Source: Dryococelus australis | Taxonomy: Eukaryota > Arthropoda > Insecta > Phasmatodea > Phasmatidae | Direction of reading: 5' to 3' | Assembly: GCA_029891345.1 (NCBI GenBank) | Contig: CM056993.1 | Location: 279,078,016-279,142,015, forward strand | DNA: 64,000 nt | Position numbers and translations under genes: made by a program | Notes under the pieces: model-generated | What the model was told of the DNA's origin: nothing | Database searches by the model: none | The model's input: the letters and a program-made list of their open reading frames with translations, nothing else | Part shown: piece by piece, positions 1 to 12,110 of the stretch | How the letters are laid out: each line of letters starts with the position of its first letter | Numbering within the stretch: position 1 is the first letter of the stretch

Positions 1-202
1 GGATGTTGTTACGATGCCAGGTCTGCGACGGTTGGATGTCGCTACGATGCCGGGCCTGAAGCGGCATGATGTCCAGAAATAAGCAGTATAGCAGTGAAAA
101 AACCTTAACTTTTCGATTAAAAATTTTAGTAATAGTCATTTCCTCTTTACATGTAATCACTTCATTTACTTCTCAACATATTATATAAAAATCCTTTGCT
201 TC

Positions 203-275
203 CCGAGAGCAAGATTCGAACCCAAGACCCTTGAGTTGGCAGTCCAACATGCTAACCTATACATCACGGGATAAG
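203..275 (-). repeat. tRNA-derived relic (tRNA pseudogene or SINE head)
   Basis: Read on the minus strand this has an A-box-like GTATAGGTTAGC, an anticodon-like loop compatible with GCC, a B-box-like GGGTTCGAATC and acceptor halves CCCGTGA/TCTCGGG pairing at six of seven positions. The T-stem does not pair well, so I treat it as a pseudogene or SINE head rather than a working tRNA. Confidence 0.45.
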
Positions 276-1535
276 TTTCTGATAGTTTCCAGTAATTTAT
301 ATTATATCATGACACAAATTATTATTAAATTAATGTATAAATTCAATTCCAATATAATAAATAATTTTAAAACACAGATTATTTAAAAACTATTTCTTCA
401 GAGGATTCAAACAAAATAGTTTTTGTTAGTTTTTAATATATCTGTTGGATGATTTTACCAATGAAAAAAAAATTCAAAATCAACAAATGCCATGGGCTAC
501 CACGTGACACATAATCACAAAAAAAAAGACATGCCAACGGTTAACACACGGTCTCAAAAAAAGACATAATACCATTATCAGCTAACTAACATCTTGCCTA
601 TTCAAAACACTCAGCAAAAGTTTGTCGGCAAAAAGACATCGTATTTATATCATTATTGTGATAAAGAGCCTTGTCTCGACAATGTTACGGGGCCGGAATA
701 AATAAGATAATGGTCAGCTTACCGAAAAGACAAAGATGCTTTATGGGAATCGGTCGAGAAACATTTTTAAGCTGTTTGCGACATGTTTGCTCTGCGATAT
801 CAAGCCGACACATTTTCGATGATATCTATCTATTATCCTTAAAAATACAGCGGCTATTGTCTCTTTTTCTAAAGGTTTGCAATCTGTCTTTAAAAAAAAA
901 GTATTAATCGCGCCTTTGTCAGATGGCTATCTTCTGGCATTGAAACGACAGTTGCCGACAATACAGGTATCGGGCCGACAATTTGCCGACACATTGCTGA
1001 TAGGTTGTGTTTGCAGGGATGATTATAAAAAAAGTTATGTATTAAAGAATTTAATCCCATATAGTGCGATGTATCTACAGTCCAGTATTTTTTAAAAAGA
1101 AATTCAAATATGAACGCATAATTGTAGATTACTTGTTTCCCTATGACAGGTTCTACATTATATTAAAAGAGTAATGCCTAAAATGTAATGAAGAGGTTTT
1201 TCAAAAATAATTATAGCGCATGATGTGTCGTCGGTCGCGAATATTTTCGAAACTTGTTCGAATACGATGTTATGTAAAAATATATTCATAAATAAACTAT
1301 TTTATCTATTTAATACAAAAGTTCTTAAAACTTACAGAACTAGGTATACTGTGTTGCATGTCTGCTAACCCATATTTATAAGGTGAAGTCAACTATATCG
1401 GAACCAACGACTGCATGTCTATGTCCCGATGCCCCATTGGATTTAATAGGACATCCTATGACTTACGGATTCAAAAGTATATATGGAAGCAGCTTACCCA
1501 TGGACTTGTAGCATAAAAAACTAATTGGCATTCGG

Positions 1536-1730
1536 GTGACCGTTATGTGTCTCTCCGCCATCTTGTTTCTGTCTAACCATATTGTATCTGAAAACCATCT
1601 AGGATCTCGGGTGAGGACCAGTGGCCATATTGTATTTATCCGTCATCTAGAACATGACACTCGGGTTAGCACCAGTGGACTGGGGATCAACTGGAGCAAC
1701 TCGTTTTTGTCCAACCATATTGGATCTACC
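1536..1730. repeat. Imperfect tandem repeat, about 55-bp unit
   Basis: The words ccatattgtatct, catctag.a and ctcgggt..g.accagtgg recur in the same order roughly 55 bases apart, followed by a third partial ccaaccatattggatc. ORFs reading through this stretch are by-products of the repeat. Confidence 0.4.
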
Positions 1731-1918
1731 ACAATATATAAAAAAATACACGACGGTTACACAACCAATACGAGTGGAGCGAATGTACAAACGAATCGAT
1801 CTCGAAAAAGTCTACGCTGCGACAAGTGCAGTATACATTACACAACTTGAAAAGACTGTTCTTCAGCTTGCCACCAAAATAACATACATTTAAACCCTTA
1901 GTCGTGCAAGAGAGAGCG

Positions 1919-1919
<1 letters not shown>

Positions 1920-1963
<44 letters not shown>
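1920..1963. repeat. (TA)n microsatellite
   Basis: Uninterrupted TA dinucleotides over about 40 bases. The isoleucine/tyrosine runs of overlapping ORFs come from this tract. Confidence 0.9.
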
Positions 1964-1966
<3 letters not shown>

Positions 1967-1978
1967 AGCTGCATGCTA

Positions 1979-2290
1979 TTGCAAACAGATTAAAAAATAC
2001 TTGTAAAAGAAAATAGTTACAAGAATGTACTAACCGATACATTTTGCACGAGCGTCTATGCAAACACATATAAAAAATGGTAAAGAAAAATAGATATAAG
2101 CATTTACCAACAGACGTATATTGAACGAGCATTGAGCGCTGTGCATCGTGTTAGGATAAAAAAAACATGCAGTCGCATAGCCCGATAACCCCAAAACGAT
2201 AAGGACAACACTGCTACACACTGATGCAAACAGATATTTTAAGGGAAGTAGTTATAAGCACTTACCAACCCTTGTATATTGCACAAGGGT
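1979..2290. repeat. Degenerate minisatellite, three units
   Basis: Three related blocks start near 1979, 2057 and 2223. Each has the order gcaaacaga/caca, a purine-rich aaagaaaatag, ttataagca(c/t)ttaccaac and gtatattgcacgag/caaggg. Spacing is irregular (about 80 to 165 bases) and the blocks have diverged. Confidence 0.5.
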
Positions 2291-2832
2291 CGGGTGCTGT
2301 ATGTTGTGTTAGACTATGATAGACAATACCAAGTAGCCCTGGTTAGTACAACCGAATACCAAACAATTTATTACGAACCGACTGAAACGAAACAATCAAA
2401 TTCAGAGTACAGCAACACTCACAACACAAGAGGTGGAATGTTCCCGTCCCGTCCGACGTTGTGAGATCAACTAACATCTCAAGAATCTGTAAGGCAGCCC
2501 AGGTGGTCGGCCGATGGCGAGGACACTGTGCAGGTCTCAGCAATTGGAAAGGATGGTACATACACCAGCCGAGAGAAACACGTCATGCTCCAGGGTTACA
2601 AACCAGTCGAGTCACACAGGCACATAATTTTACTAGAGGAATTCAGTTATACATAACAATATAACAATTTTATTTTTAATTATTATATACATGTACTTAT
2701 TTTGAATACTTACCTTTTATAGTGCTAGAAATATAAGCACATTATTTATATAGAAATTGTATTAAATTTTTGAACTTTGTAATGTTGAGTAAGGAAGCAT
2801 CGCAACACATACATTTCAATTTTTTTACATAC

Positions 2833-2895
2833 TATATATATATATATATATATTTTGTGTGTGTGTGTTTGTGTGTGTTTGTGTGTGTGTGTGTC
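2833..2895. repeat. (TA)n(TG)n microsatellite
   Basis: A run of TA followed by TG repeats interrupted by occasional TTTG. Confidence 0.85.
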
Positions 2896-3621
2896 AGTAT
2901 CGGCGCCCATGCTATACAATTCCATGCGCGATTCATAAAATAATATTTAATTTTGTCGGCTATCGTGAACTATATAAAATTTAAATCACTTGCAGTGTTC
3001 GACAAAGATGTAGTACTTGCATACCTGCCTAAAGAATTCCTTCTCGCATATGCAAGTCATGAATTACATTCCGTCCAGAAACACCTACCTGTCTATCTGC
3101 AATAGGGCGAAAATATTCTTGCCTGTCTCTCATGCCTAGAGTGTTTTCAGGGCAGTGTTACTATAGGAGACACACCACATTCCAGGAGCTGGTGTAAAAC
3201 ACATAAGGAGAGGGCAGAAGCCGTAGCATAAAGAAAAACAAGGCACCTCCAATGCTGAAAGATGAACGTCTGTAAAGACGGTGAGTGGCCGAATGTTTAA
3301 TTTCGCAGACTAGACAGCGATCTACCTGAAAAGACAACATTTTACAGTCCAGCAACCATGCTGTTGTTTACCGCACATAACCAACAGTCATCTACTGAGG
3401 CAACCCGAGACAGGCCACGCACTCTGTCATGTAGGGTGAGTTGTATACAAGCGAGCATAATATAAAAATTATAGTCACTTTGTCATCGAGGATGGTGGAA
3501 AGCAGACCATTAAGACTACATCCATCTAACACAATCGCATACGCTGTTACAGTATGAAGATGGAATCGATGGTTGAAGACTTACCATCTGTAACCCCGTC
3601 AGCATAGTCAACATACATAAT

Positions 3622-4190
3622 ATGAAGCTTGTTACCCCTCTCAGCCTGAGGCCATTCCGGGGTTTTTACGGTATCTTTTGTCATGCCCATTTTGCGAGTT
3701 CGGGGCCACAGGACCGGGGATCAGGCCCTGCTTCCCTCCACAGATTAGGAACATTTTCTTTGTTGTTACCAGCTCTCACCAGCATAGGTCCAGTTGTACT
3801 TTCTCCTCGTACCAGGAGAATATCTACTACCATCACGGATACCTGGGCATATAGCCCAGGCACTCACCTCTGCAAGCACGAGTCCATTCTCAATCTGACC
3901 TCAGGGCGCAGGAGGAAGCGGGGATATACCATGTTGAGGCTTCCAAGTGCACAAGTCTCCTCGGATCGGGATATTCACAGTACCCTCTACGTCTGCTGTC
4001 GTTTTATTTACTTTTCTCCAGCCCTCAAAGCCCCAAGTCTCCTTCCACCAGTCAGGAACACCAGACCCAACAGAGATGATCCTTTATAATAGCTTGAATT
4101 TCTTCACAGTGAGATTCACCTTTTGTGCCCCTCCGACCGTAAGGATCTTGCAGGCAACAGACTCATTTTTTATTTCAGTACCAAGTACTA
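3622..4190. other. GC-richer segment upstream of the retroelement, origin unknown
   Basis: This segment is clearly richer in GC than its surroundings and stays open in more than one frame on both strands, but none of the translations resembles a family I know. It directly precedes the gag-like frame and could hold 5' leader or LTR sequence, yet I found no matching copy downstream of the element. Function not assigned. Confidence 0.3.
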
Positions 4191-4197
4191 ATTCAGA

Positions 4198-4991
4198 CAC
4201 CATAGAACACGAATACACCAACAATAATAACACAACAGAACTCCACTATGTCAATGCCACGAACGACAGAGCTCAAATTCCACAACTGCCCAACATTACA
4301 CAGCCAACACAGATTATTTTTAAGCGCCCAGAACCCATCTCTACATTTACAGGGGAAAGTAACGAAAATGTTTAGGAATTTCTGGAAACCTACAATGCAG
4401 CTAGCGAAATAAATGGGTGACCTGAAATTGAAAAACGCAGGCACCTAATATTTTACTTGCAAGGCACTGCTAAACGAGCATATGAAAACATTTGTTATGC
4501 ATACACAGGAGAGATAACACGGGCAACTTATTGAGTCAAAGCTGAAATCAATTTCCATGCCCATTGATGAAATTGTGAAGTACACCAATTTGCTCTATGG
4601 TAAGAAACAAAAACCAGGAGAAAGTTGCCAGGCCCATGTGGAGGATCTCAGATTCTACAAGAACAAATGTAAACCAGACTTTCCAGAGGAGGAGTTCATT
4701 AAAATTATTTGGATATCACTATTACCAACTGTGGCAGACAAAATAACGGCATTACAAAATGACACTCTTGAACAACTACTCCAGAATTTAAAGGATGTTG
4801 AGTTAGGAATCAACAGATACAACCAACTCATGGAAAGCCAATCAAAACATTCAGCACACACTAAACTACAGGGCGAGATTGAAACACTAAGGGTTCAGCT
4901 AGCCATGTTAACCAAAGAAATCAGTCACAAGAAAACTACCATGGCACCACAAAATGACTGCAAAACCCATCAATATGTATTTCAACAATAA
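4198..4991 (+). pseudogene. Gag-like protein of the Gypsy-type element
   Basis: The frame contains a capsid-type segment (RPEPISTFTGESNEN, then a helical stretch with FYLQGTAKRAY) of the kind found in insect Ty3/Gypsy Gag, followed by a helix- and glutamine-rich C-terminal part ending near 4991. In-frame stops near 4373 and 4417 and a shift before 4557 break it. The last 144 residues remain open and read as an amphipathic, coiled-coil-prone region. Identification rests on position before protease and RT plus the capsid-like segment, not on a strong motif. Confidence 0.55.
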
Positions 4992-5144
4992 CACATACAC
5001 CCCACCCACAGAATCACGCCAATTTACATCAGGGTGGAACACAACACACTATCTCACGGGACTGAGTGAAAAGAACATTGCAGAAACCCACCCTACCATA
5101 AGAAACTCCCGTATACCACAAACAGTCAGGTAGACCCCTTAAGA

Positions 5145-5834
5145 GTGGAACATAGAAATCAGAAACGGACGCAGGGCGAGAGAGGCCGACAAAGCCAGAT
5201 ACACAGACACGTCCCACTCGAGCAGAAAGTGCAGCGTGTTATTGATGCATGCCAGGTGCTTTTCAGTAAATGCACATCAACGTGGTCATATGCGGAAATC
5301 GCCCAGTCTAATGCAGATAGCGAAAACTTTGGACAGACAAGTCGTTACCAACCCAGTTACACACCAAGGCCACGGGCAGAAATAAAAACAGATAATAACA
5401 TCTCTTGTATCAACTTTCATGGTTACAATACCAGGTCAGGGAAACAAACCGCGAAAATGAGGGACATTCGCAAGGCCAAACACGCTTACCAACACCGCAA
5501 TGCAGCTGTGAAGTGCGATATCAGCTTATACATGGAAACAATGACTACTGACGAGCATGGAGCCCAGAAAGAATGCGCAAATCAGCAAACCTGTGACATC
5601 AGAACTGCACGTGCGGCCTTCGTCGGTCCTCGCTCAGCGACAGCCTTGACATGCGCCCTGTATTCGGAGCACCAGGCATCGGCTTGTCCACTTTTTCCTA
5701 AACAAGAATTGGAATTTCACACAGACATTGCAGTGCACTTTCGCGAATTCAAACAGTGCTTCGCTATTGGAAAAACAAGAATCACTTGCTGTGCATGGGA
5801 AGCGACAACTCTGTCAACATATACAAAAACATGA
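5145..5834 (+). CDS. Unassigned ORF between gag and protease of the Gypsy-type element
   Basis: This 229-codon frame is the longest uninterrupted ORF in the window, notable inside an otherwise broken element. It lies directly before the protease segment. It is basic in its first half and cysteine/histidine-containing in its second, with CALYSEHQASAC resembling a degenerate C-x-C-H-C knuckle followed by PLF. The simplest reading is the nucleocapsid/spacer end of Gag or Gag-Pol. I do not recognise a domain with certainty, and the openness may be chance in a lower-AT stretch. Confidence 0.4.
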   Translation: MEHRNQKRTQGERGRQSQIHRHVPLEQKVQRVIDACQVLFSKCTSTWSYAEIAQSNADSENFGQTSRYQPSYTPRPRAEIKTDNNISCINFHGYNTRSGKQTAKMRDIRKAKHAYQHRNAAVKCDISLYMETMTTDEHGAQKECANQQTCDIRTARAAFVGPRSATALTCALYSEHQASACPLFPKQELEFHTDIAVHFREFKQCFAIGKTRITCCAWEATTLSTYTKT

Positions 5835-6230
5835 GTGAAAGCTGAGCCACCGGTCCTACTTCAACAACACAAACACAACATGCCTATCATCAAGGACGAG
5901 TGCTGTGCCAGTTATGTCAAAACATTAATACCAAGCATCCTTGTCCAGCTAGGCGGAAGTACATACAATGTGTTACTGGACACTGGCTGTTCCCATTCAT
6001 GCATGGTGTCAACACTGATTAACAAACAGAAGAGTGAGCCAGTAACAGAAATGTTTACATTAATGTGCGCTGCACAGAATATTAATGTTCCCAGATAAAA
6101 AAACAACAGCCAGAATTAGCATTTGTGGCTACAATTTTTAACAAGAATTTTTATTAATATGTAATCTTAAATTAGACATCATACTTGGCCTAGACTTTAT
6201 GGAGAAGTATGACGCAGTACCAATTATGAC
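5835..6230 (+). pseudogene. Retroviral-type aspartic protease segment
   Basis: The segment contains the active-site triplet in VLLDTGCSHSCMV (near 5970-6005), the hallmark of retropepsins that cleave Gag-Pol. After a frameshift near 6100 the typical downstream ILGLDFMEKYDA motif appears (about 6180-6215), marking the end of the protease fold in Gypsy-type elements. Domain order and size agree with that family. The stop and frame change around 6098-6199 make it non-functional. Confidence 0.75.
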
Positions 6231-7300
6231 CAAAGACATCATATTTGTATACACTTCCAATAATACGAGAGTCATCGAAACACCAATTAACACTAACACC
6301 ATGGAATATGACAGAAACAATTGTATTGAATATTACATAAACAAAATCGAAGCTACCAAAATACACTCAACCAGCACAGCAATAGGGAATATTAGCACTA
6401 AATTACCATTTCGCCAACAGCGGGAGCTACACAATTTACATGAAGAATATAAAGAGTGGTTTGCCAATTCCATCACTGAACTTACTGAGACCAAAGATTA
6501 TGAGTTCGAATTGGAACTAACAACAGATAAACCTATACATACACATCTTTACAGAATCAACCCCAAATTAGGTAAGCAAGTATTAACTCAAATACAGCAG
6601 ATGCTAGACTCTGATGTTATCACTCCATCAAATTCTCTCTATGCCACATCGAGCTTAGTCATTCAGAGATGCCAGGGCGGCATTCAGTTCCTCATAGACT
6701 TCCGACTCCTGAATCAACATTAAATAAAAGTCCAATATCCGATCCCACGAACTGAGGATATAATAACACCTTACAAAATCCAAAGGTCATAACATCCATC
6801 AATGTGTTCAGAAGATAGACAGAAACTTGAATTTTCAGTGGATGGAATTTGCCTTTATGAATACACCCAGATGCCTATGGGGTTGGCAACAAGCTCCAAT
6901 TATTTTCAAAATTAAGTTGACATTATGTTAGGTCCATTAAGGTGGAATACAGTTGTAGCCTACATGGATGATATTTTTACAATCGGTAATGCCCTCAGTG
7001 AACACTTAGAAAAGTGTTGCGCAAATTCAATGTCAAAATTGATAGTAAGAAATGTAATTTTGCACATCAGGAAATTAAGATACTCGGACATTACATTACA
7101 CCATCCAGTATTCATACTGATCCCGAAAAAATTACACCTATTTAACAGATGGTACCATCTAAAAGTGTTAAGCAATTGCATACCTTCCTTGGACTTACCT
7201 TCTATCTATGCAGATATATACAAGACTACGCCCATCTCGCCGAACCCTTAACGGAGTTAACAAAGGAGACATTAACATTTAAGTGTACACAACGAGAATA
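6199..7300 (+). pseudogene. Reverse transcriptase of the Gypsy-type element
   Basis: The N-terminal RT region ends in SSLVIQRCQGGIQFLIDF and DFRLLNQH, matching the conserved Gypsy RT block in which a basic residue precedes the first catalytic aspartate. The polymerase signature appears as VVAYMDDIF near 6955. Between them (6721-6925) the frame is lost through stops and shifts, and part of the palm including the usual LPFG-type segment is corrupted. The enzyme would copy element RNA into DNA; this copy cannot encode it. Confidence 0.8.
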
Positions 7301-7793
7301 AAGTGTGTTCGACAAATTGAAATCTGCATTACTTAAGCCACCAATATTAGCAAAGTTTGACTAAACACGCTGCACTATCCTAGCCTGCTACATATCACAG
7401 ACAGCGTTAGGAGTGGGCTTAATGCAGGAAGTTCCTGGTAACAAAGATCATGCTATTGTAGCTTATGTGTCTTAGAAACTGTCATTGAACGAAAAACACT
7501 GGTCGGCCACAGAAAGAGGTCTCTCTCCCATAAGATACTTCGTAATTTACTTTAAACAATATTTATATGGCCGCAAATTCATAATAGAGACATATTGTGC
7601 AAGCCTCCATTACCTTAAGACAATGGCTGAACACAATGTTCGAATTCAGAAACTAGCAATTGCACTAATCGAGTATAACTTTGAAGCATGCATAATTAAG
7701 GACAATCTTAATATACTAGCAGATGCCATGAGCAGAATACCAATGTCAAGAAAAACGGACACCACATGCGTATCACTAAACAACACCATATAA
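7300..7793 (+). pseudogene. RNase H domain of the Gypsy-type element
   Basis: Following RT, the stretch shows the usual Gypsy RNase H order: an ALGVGLMQ segment, AIVAYVS before KLSLNEKHWSATERG, then the tether-like AIALIEYNFEACIIKDNLN and NILADAMSR near the end (canonical N-x-x-A-D-x-L/M-S-R). At least one stop falls inside (near 7470). It would remove the RNA strand during cDNA synthesis. Assignment is strong from motif order; the copy is defective. Confidence 0.75.
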
Positions 7794-7799
7794 AACATC

Positions 7800-9440
7800 A
7801 AAAAGGAATTTATTGCAGGCAACTCCTACAAGGCGTTAGCGGAGACCTTACTGCAAAATCCCAATAAAGATTAAGAATTCAAGGCTACAATTGCCCAATA
7901 TATCACAAACAACTGGCAAGAAATAAAAGCTCTAGTTAAGCAAGATCTCTACACATTAGACAAATCTAGAGTTATAAATATTATTACAAATAGTACAAAT
8001 AAGGAATACCTTCCATTACAGGTCATTACGAAAATAATCACCAGCCTATATAAGGTTAACATTGAAATCTCCATGCAAGCATATGCAAAAAAATCAAAAC
8101 CACATGCATGGACCCTCGATTAAATGGCCAAATCATCATTACACATGACAATTACACGCCACATTACCTCCCAATATACATACACAAACAGTAGTACATA
8201 AAGGTCGAGTATGACTCCCACTTACTATAAGCACCTTCATGCAAACACATACATCCCTCTTTCTCGCCGAATACGAAAATGACCCCACATAAAACAACTA
8301 AATATAGTCCTCACAGAACCTGACAAGGCAACAGTTAAATACAGTCAGTTAGCTAGGCGCTACACCATTGCAGAAATGGTGAGATTTACATGAAACAACG
8401 TACACCAATGGGCGAGAATAAACTCACTCTTGTCCCACAGTATTACAAGCCAGAGATAATTACAGCCCACCACGATGCCCTATTAGGAGGAGGCCACTTC
8501 CAGCAGTTCAAACGGTGGAGAAAACCAAAATTGCATACTATTGGGATAGCATGAATAAAGACATAAAGGAGTATATTAAAAATTGTCCAACCTGTCAACG
8601 GATTAAGGCCCCTAACCAAAACCCATTGGCCATATGACTCCTATCCTGCCCCCCCCCCTTAATTGCATTCTTGGTGTCTGTATACCAAAGGACCTCTGTA
8701 AATGTCAGCATCAGGAAACAAACATGTGCTGTAATGACAGAATTTTTTACATGTTATGCAGTTGCCTGCCGCGTCAAATCTATCAATGTCATTACTTGTG
8801 CTAATTAAAGTTGTCATCCTTCAATACAGATGCCCTAAATCAATCTTGACTGATAGAGGCACTTAGTTTAATAATGAGATGATGGCTGAGATGTTTCAAA
8901 AACTTCAAATCAAAAAACTCCAAACAACTGCATATAACCCCACCTGCAATGGGCTGACGGAGCAGGTAAATAAAGTGATATCTCAGCACCTGACGTCTTG
9001 CACTAATGAAGACCCTACTCACTTGGATGAATATGTAGCATATATTATTTTAAATTATAACTCTGCTGTGAACAGAAGTACTAAATTTTGCCCATTTTTT
9101 CTATTACACGAGGTTGATGTGGTTCAACCATCGCACGTGATTACTCACTATTGGTGCGGGCAATTGAAACATGCACGCGAACAGGCTAATATTAATCTCA
9201 TTGCTTCACAAAAAAAAAACAAAAAGAGCTGTTCGATGTCAAGTACCGTCAAAATGACCTAAAATTCTGCCAATTCGTCTGGATAAAGAATCACGCCAGG
9301 CAGAAGGCACTTACATTTAAATATCAGGGCCCGTATCGCATCCACTACATACTTGGGCCATCTACGATTGCAGTCGAGATACAAAAGCGAGGACACACTA
9401 AAATAGACACGGTCAGCACATGTAATGTTAAACTAGCCGA
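7800..9440 (+). pseudogene. DDE integrase of the Gypsy-type element
   Basis: An HHCC zinc module is readable around 8465-8625 (HHDALLGGGHF and NCPTCQRIKAP). In the catalytic core the second aspartate lies in SILTDRGT near 8850 and the glutamate in GLTEQVNKV near 8955, followed by an open 127-codon stretch. A C-terminal GPY/F-type segment (KYQGPYRIHYILGPS) lies near 9318-9365. The first catalytic aspartate region around 8650-8700 is scrambled and contains a C-run. Several stops and shifts are present, so this is a relic. Confidence 0.75.
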
Positions 9441-9479
9441 TATCAGACACTAATATATCCCATTATGTTACAGGTAGTA

Positions 9480-10196
9480 CATATGAGAATGAGATATTCG
9501 ACGGCCACCATGATGTACCAGTGTGCTGACCTATTACACATAGCTGTAGGCGAGCAGCTATCCCGCAACTAGCACAGCACACTGCTTCAGCAGCCACTTG
9601 GTGTGAAAACTGCATCTGACAAAATAATCGCAGCCTCCGAATGAAGAGTTACTGCCTTGTTTGGCTGCAACATGATTTATACAACAGTGCAAGTGTCAGG
9701 CGAAAGCGCACAGCACTATTGGATCAATCATTGTGTCAATTAAATAAATGTAATACACGTGGAATGTGTACCCTTCCCTTTGCAGTCTCAGTGAACGAGC
9801 ATGTGGATGGATGATGAGGCCACACGTGGCCCAGGAGAAAAATGGTAATTCCAGTAGTGCCAACACAACCTTTGCTAGTTGTTTCTCTTCCTGTACAGCC
9901 AGTAAATTGGCTGAGACACAATAACTCTGAAGCAATGCAGTTACAGATACAAGAGGGTATTTCATTCTATTCAGTAAACTATGATTGGAAAATTTTACAT
10001 GCTAGGCTACCGACAATAGAATATGTTTCCAGCCAACCCAACATGTTACAGACATGAGTCTTTTAAGATCTTTCACAAGAACACTATAATTATATTAGTC
10101 TATCGACAATCCTAGCTCTTATTGTCGCTTTAGTGCTGGTATATTACAAGCTCATAAGAATAGCCCTTTTATTGAATAAAATGGCACAAACTGCTT
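9480..10196 (+). pseudogene. Env-like third ORF of the Gypsy-type element
   Basis: After integrase, a broken frame runs to about 10196. A basic VRRKRTA segment near 9695 resembles a furin-type site, cysteines follow, and the frame ends with a hydrophobic stretch (about 10095-10160) followed by a short basic tail. This layout fits the C-terminus of a type I envelope glycoprotein as in errantivirus-like Gypsy elements. Sequence similarity is not distinctive enough for me to name a relative. Stops near 9800 and 10057 interrupt it. Confidence 0.4.
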
Positions 10197-11510
10197 AAAG
10201 ATATTGTAAGTACAATTATGGTACTGCGCAGCATGGCATACTAGTTATTTTAATGTGCGCAAGATGCCATGTTTTCCAACAAATAATGCATGAGTAGAAG
10301 CAGTGTGAATTGACAAAGAATTATATCAGAGCATTATATAATAAAAGGATGCAATCAGAGGCACTTCCCAGTATCACTATTTTTAATCATCTTACACCTA
10401 GACACAATAATTAAGCATGCTAACACGCAAATAAACTAATATAGACTACCATGTGGCACGCCAAGTCACTCGCACATTGCAGTTAGACTCAAAAGCTGGT
10501 ACGCCTGATTTCCCTTTCGACAGTACAGACTGCGCAATCTCGTAGCAAATGACGAAATGTGCTTACGTGACACACTTGAGTAGGAGGAAAAAGTGTACAC
10601 TCTTGGTATAGAGGGCAGTAGTGGACAGTGGCATAAGAAATGGTTCAGAGTATAGGTTCTAGAGAGCAGTTAAAGGTGGAATGACCCCGCGCTGCGAGAA
10701 CGCCATACAAGTTTTTTGAGCTTTTATAACATTTTCACATGGGGCCCTATAATATATATATATATATATTAATGGCTGTAATTAATTGTCATTATTATAC
10801 CTTGCTAATAAGCCATGTACTTGTAAAGCATAATTAGTTGGACATACATAGTATATAATGATATTGTTAATACCAACTCTTTATAACACATTTAATGGTC
10901 AGATAAGTAAAACTGAAGTCTATAATTACTCTATATGTTCTTTTGATTAATACATCATTATTTTATCTTGTAACTACAAATGTGAACACACCTTTCACAA
11001 AGAATATATTTAGAATAATTTCTCACGTTCTTAAATGGTGCTACAGTGGACAGTCGACCGAAGAAAAGGTTCACCATATTCCCAAATCCCTTTACTTATG
11101 TGGTCGGCACCAGAGCTAACAGTTTTTACATTGTTTACAGTTTGAGGGGAATAAGTTACACAAATGGAACTAAGCACACTCCCCTCCACTCTCCCTGGTC
11201 AACAGAAAATGATAGCAGCCATAGTCGACCACTTGTTAATGTGACGGTACAAAAGTTCAGCAACCATTGTGAACATAAATTTTATGTTAACACTAAGAAT
11301 ATCTCTCACCTCATACGTTAAGTGTATTGTTCAAAAGAATATACCCATAGTATTGTTGTACTTAAAAGTCACATCAAGGGACTTATGTCACATGACTATG
11401 CATATAGGCTAGTAATTTTTCTCAAATAAGTATGTCAGACATCCAACAACCTAAAGCAATTTTAAGTAACTTTTAATGGATATGGCAATATAAAAGTATT
11501 TCACAAATTC
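10197..11510. other. AT-rich stretch without recognisable gene
   Basis: Probably the 3' flank or LTR remains of the retroelement (TATA-like tatataataaaagg near 10335, AATAAA near 10430), then anonymous AT-rich DNA with a short (TA)n at about 10748-10770. ORFs here, including 11046-11321, resemble nothing I know. Confidence 0.5.
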
Positions 11511-11725
11511 TGTGTTCCACGAAAACTTTTACTATCAAACATTCAATGTATATAGTCTAGTAAGGTAAATGTATTCAACAACATCATTGTTCCACGAAAA
11601 GTTTTAGAACTGTAAATGTATTTAGTATTCCACAAAAACTTTTAGCATCAAATTTAATGTATATGGTCTAAAAGTGTAAATGCGATCTGTGTTCCAAGGG
11701 AGCTTTTAGTATAAAACTTCTCATG
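11511..11725. repeat. Tandem repeat with gttccacgaaaactttta unit
   Basis: The phrase gttccacgaaaacttttA, followed by atcaaac/att..atgtatatagtctaa and gtaaatg, recurs at about 11511, 11589 (short), 11627 and 11690. Units are about 65-100 bases and diverged. No coding capacity. Confidence 0.55.
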
Positions 11726-12110
11726 TATATATGTACTTAAATAAGACGTTTAAACAGCATGAATGTAACTCTATCCCTAGCCTCACATAACTGACAGCAC
11801 CCTAGCGAACCTACGAATATTGTGCGCAAAAGACACTCAGTAATTTTTACCCTGCCAGCTTTCGCGTACAAGGAAGGCTTTCTCCGGCAGCAGTCGGCTG
11901 TTTTGTGCCGGAGGCACCTGGGCTCCTCCCTCGCCACAACGCAGCTATGCTGCAAACATGGCACGGCCTCACTCATACCTTCCAGTCTTCTCATGCGAGG
12001 ACACATGAGTCTTCCGAAGACAGGGGTCATGCTGTGGTCACCAACAGTAAGAGTGGCCAGGAGGTGTGCAAATGCTGGGTGTAGCGCGACCTCAGCAAGC
12101 CAGCCCGGCT

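Larger units (their letters stand above)
1..3621. other. Gene-free repeat-rich flank
   Basis: No reading frame here resembles a known protein; the short ORFs are scattered and low-complexity. What is visible is a tRNA-like relic near 203-275, an imperfect repeat at 1536-1730, a (TA)n tract near 1920-1963, a degenerate minisatellite at 1979-2290 and a (TA)n(TG)n tract near 2830-2895. The first 80 bases contain two near-copies of a short unit with the word acgatgcc, perhaps the end of a tandem array outside the window. Confidence 0.6.
4198..10196 (+). mobile_element. Degraded Ty3/Gypsy-type retroelement with env-like third ORF
   Basis: Gag-, protease-, reverse transcriptase-, RNase H- and integrase-like segments follow one another on the plus strand in Gypsy order, then a frame ending in a membrane segment. 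Stops and frameshifts break every gene, so it cannot be autonomous. The right flank has a TATA-like tatataataaaagg near 10335 and AATAAA at about 10430, but I could not find a matching left copy, so LTR limits are undefined. The given limits cover only recognisable coding sequence. Confidence 0.8.

Noticed and set aside
203-275. Functional tRNA gene
   Set aside because: T-stem pairing is poor; better as a relic or SINE head.
4198-10780. LTR pair for the Gypsy-type element
   Set aside because: I compared both flanks by eye for shared words, TATA and polyA regions and found no direct repeat. Ends may be deleted.
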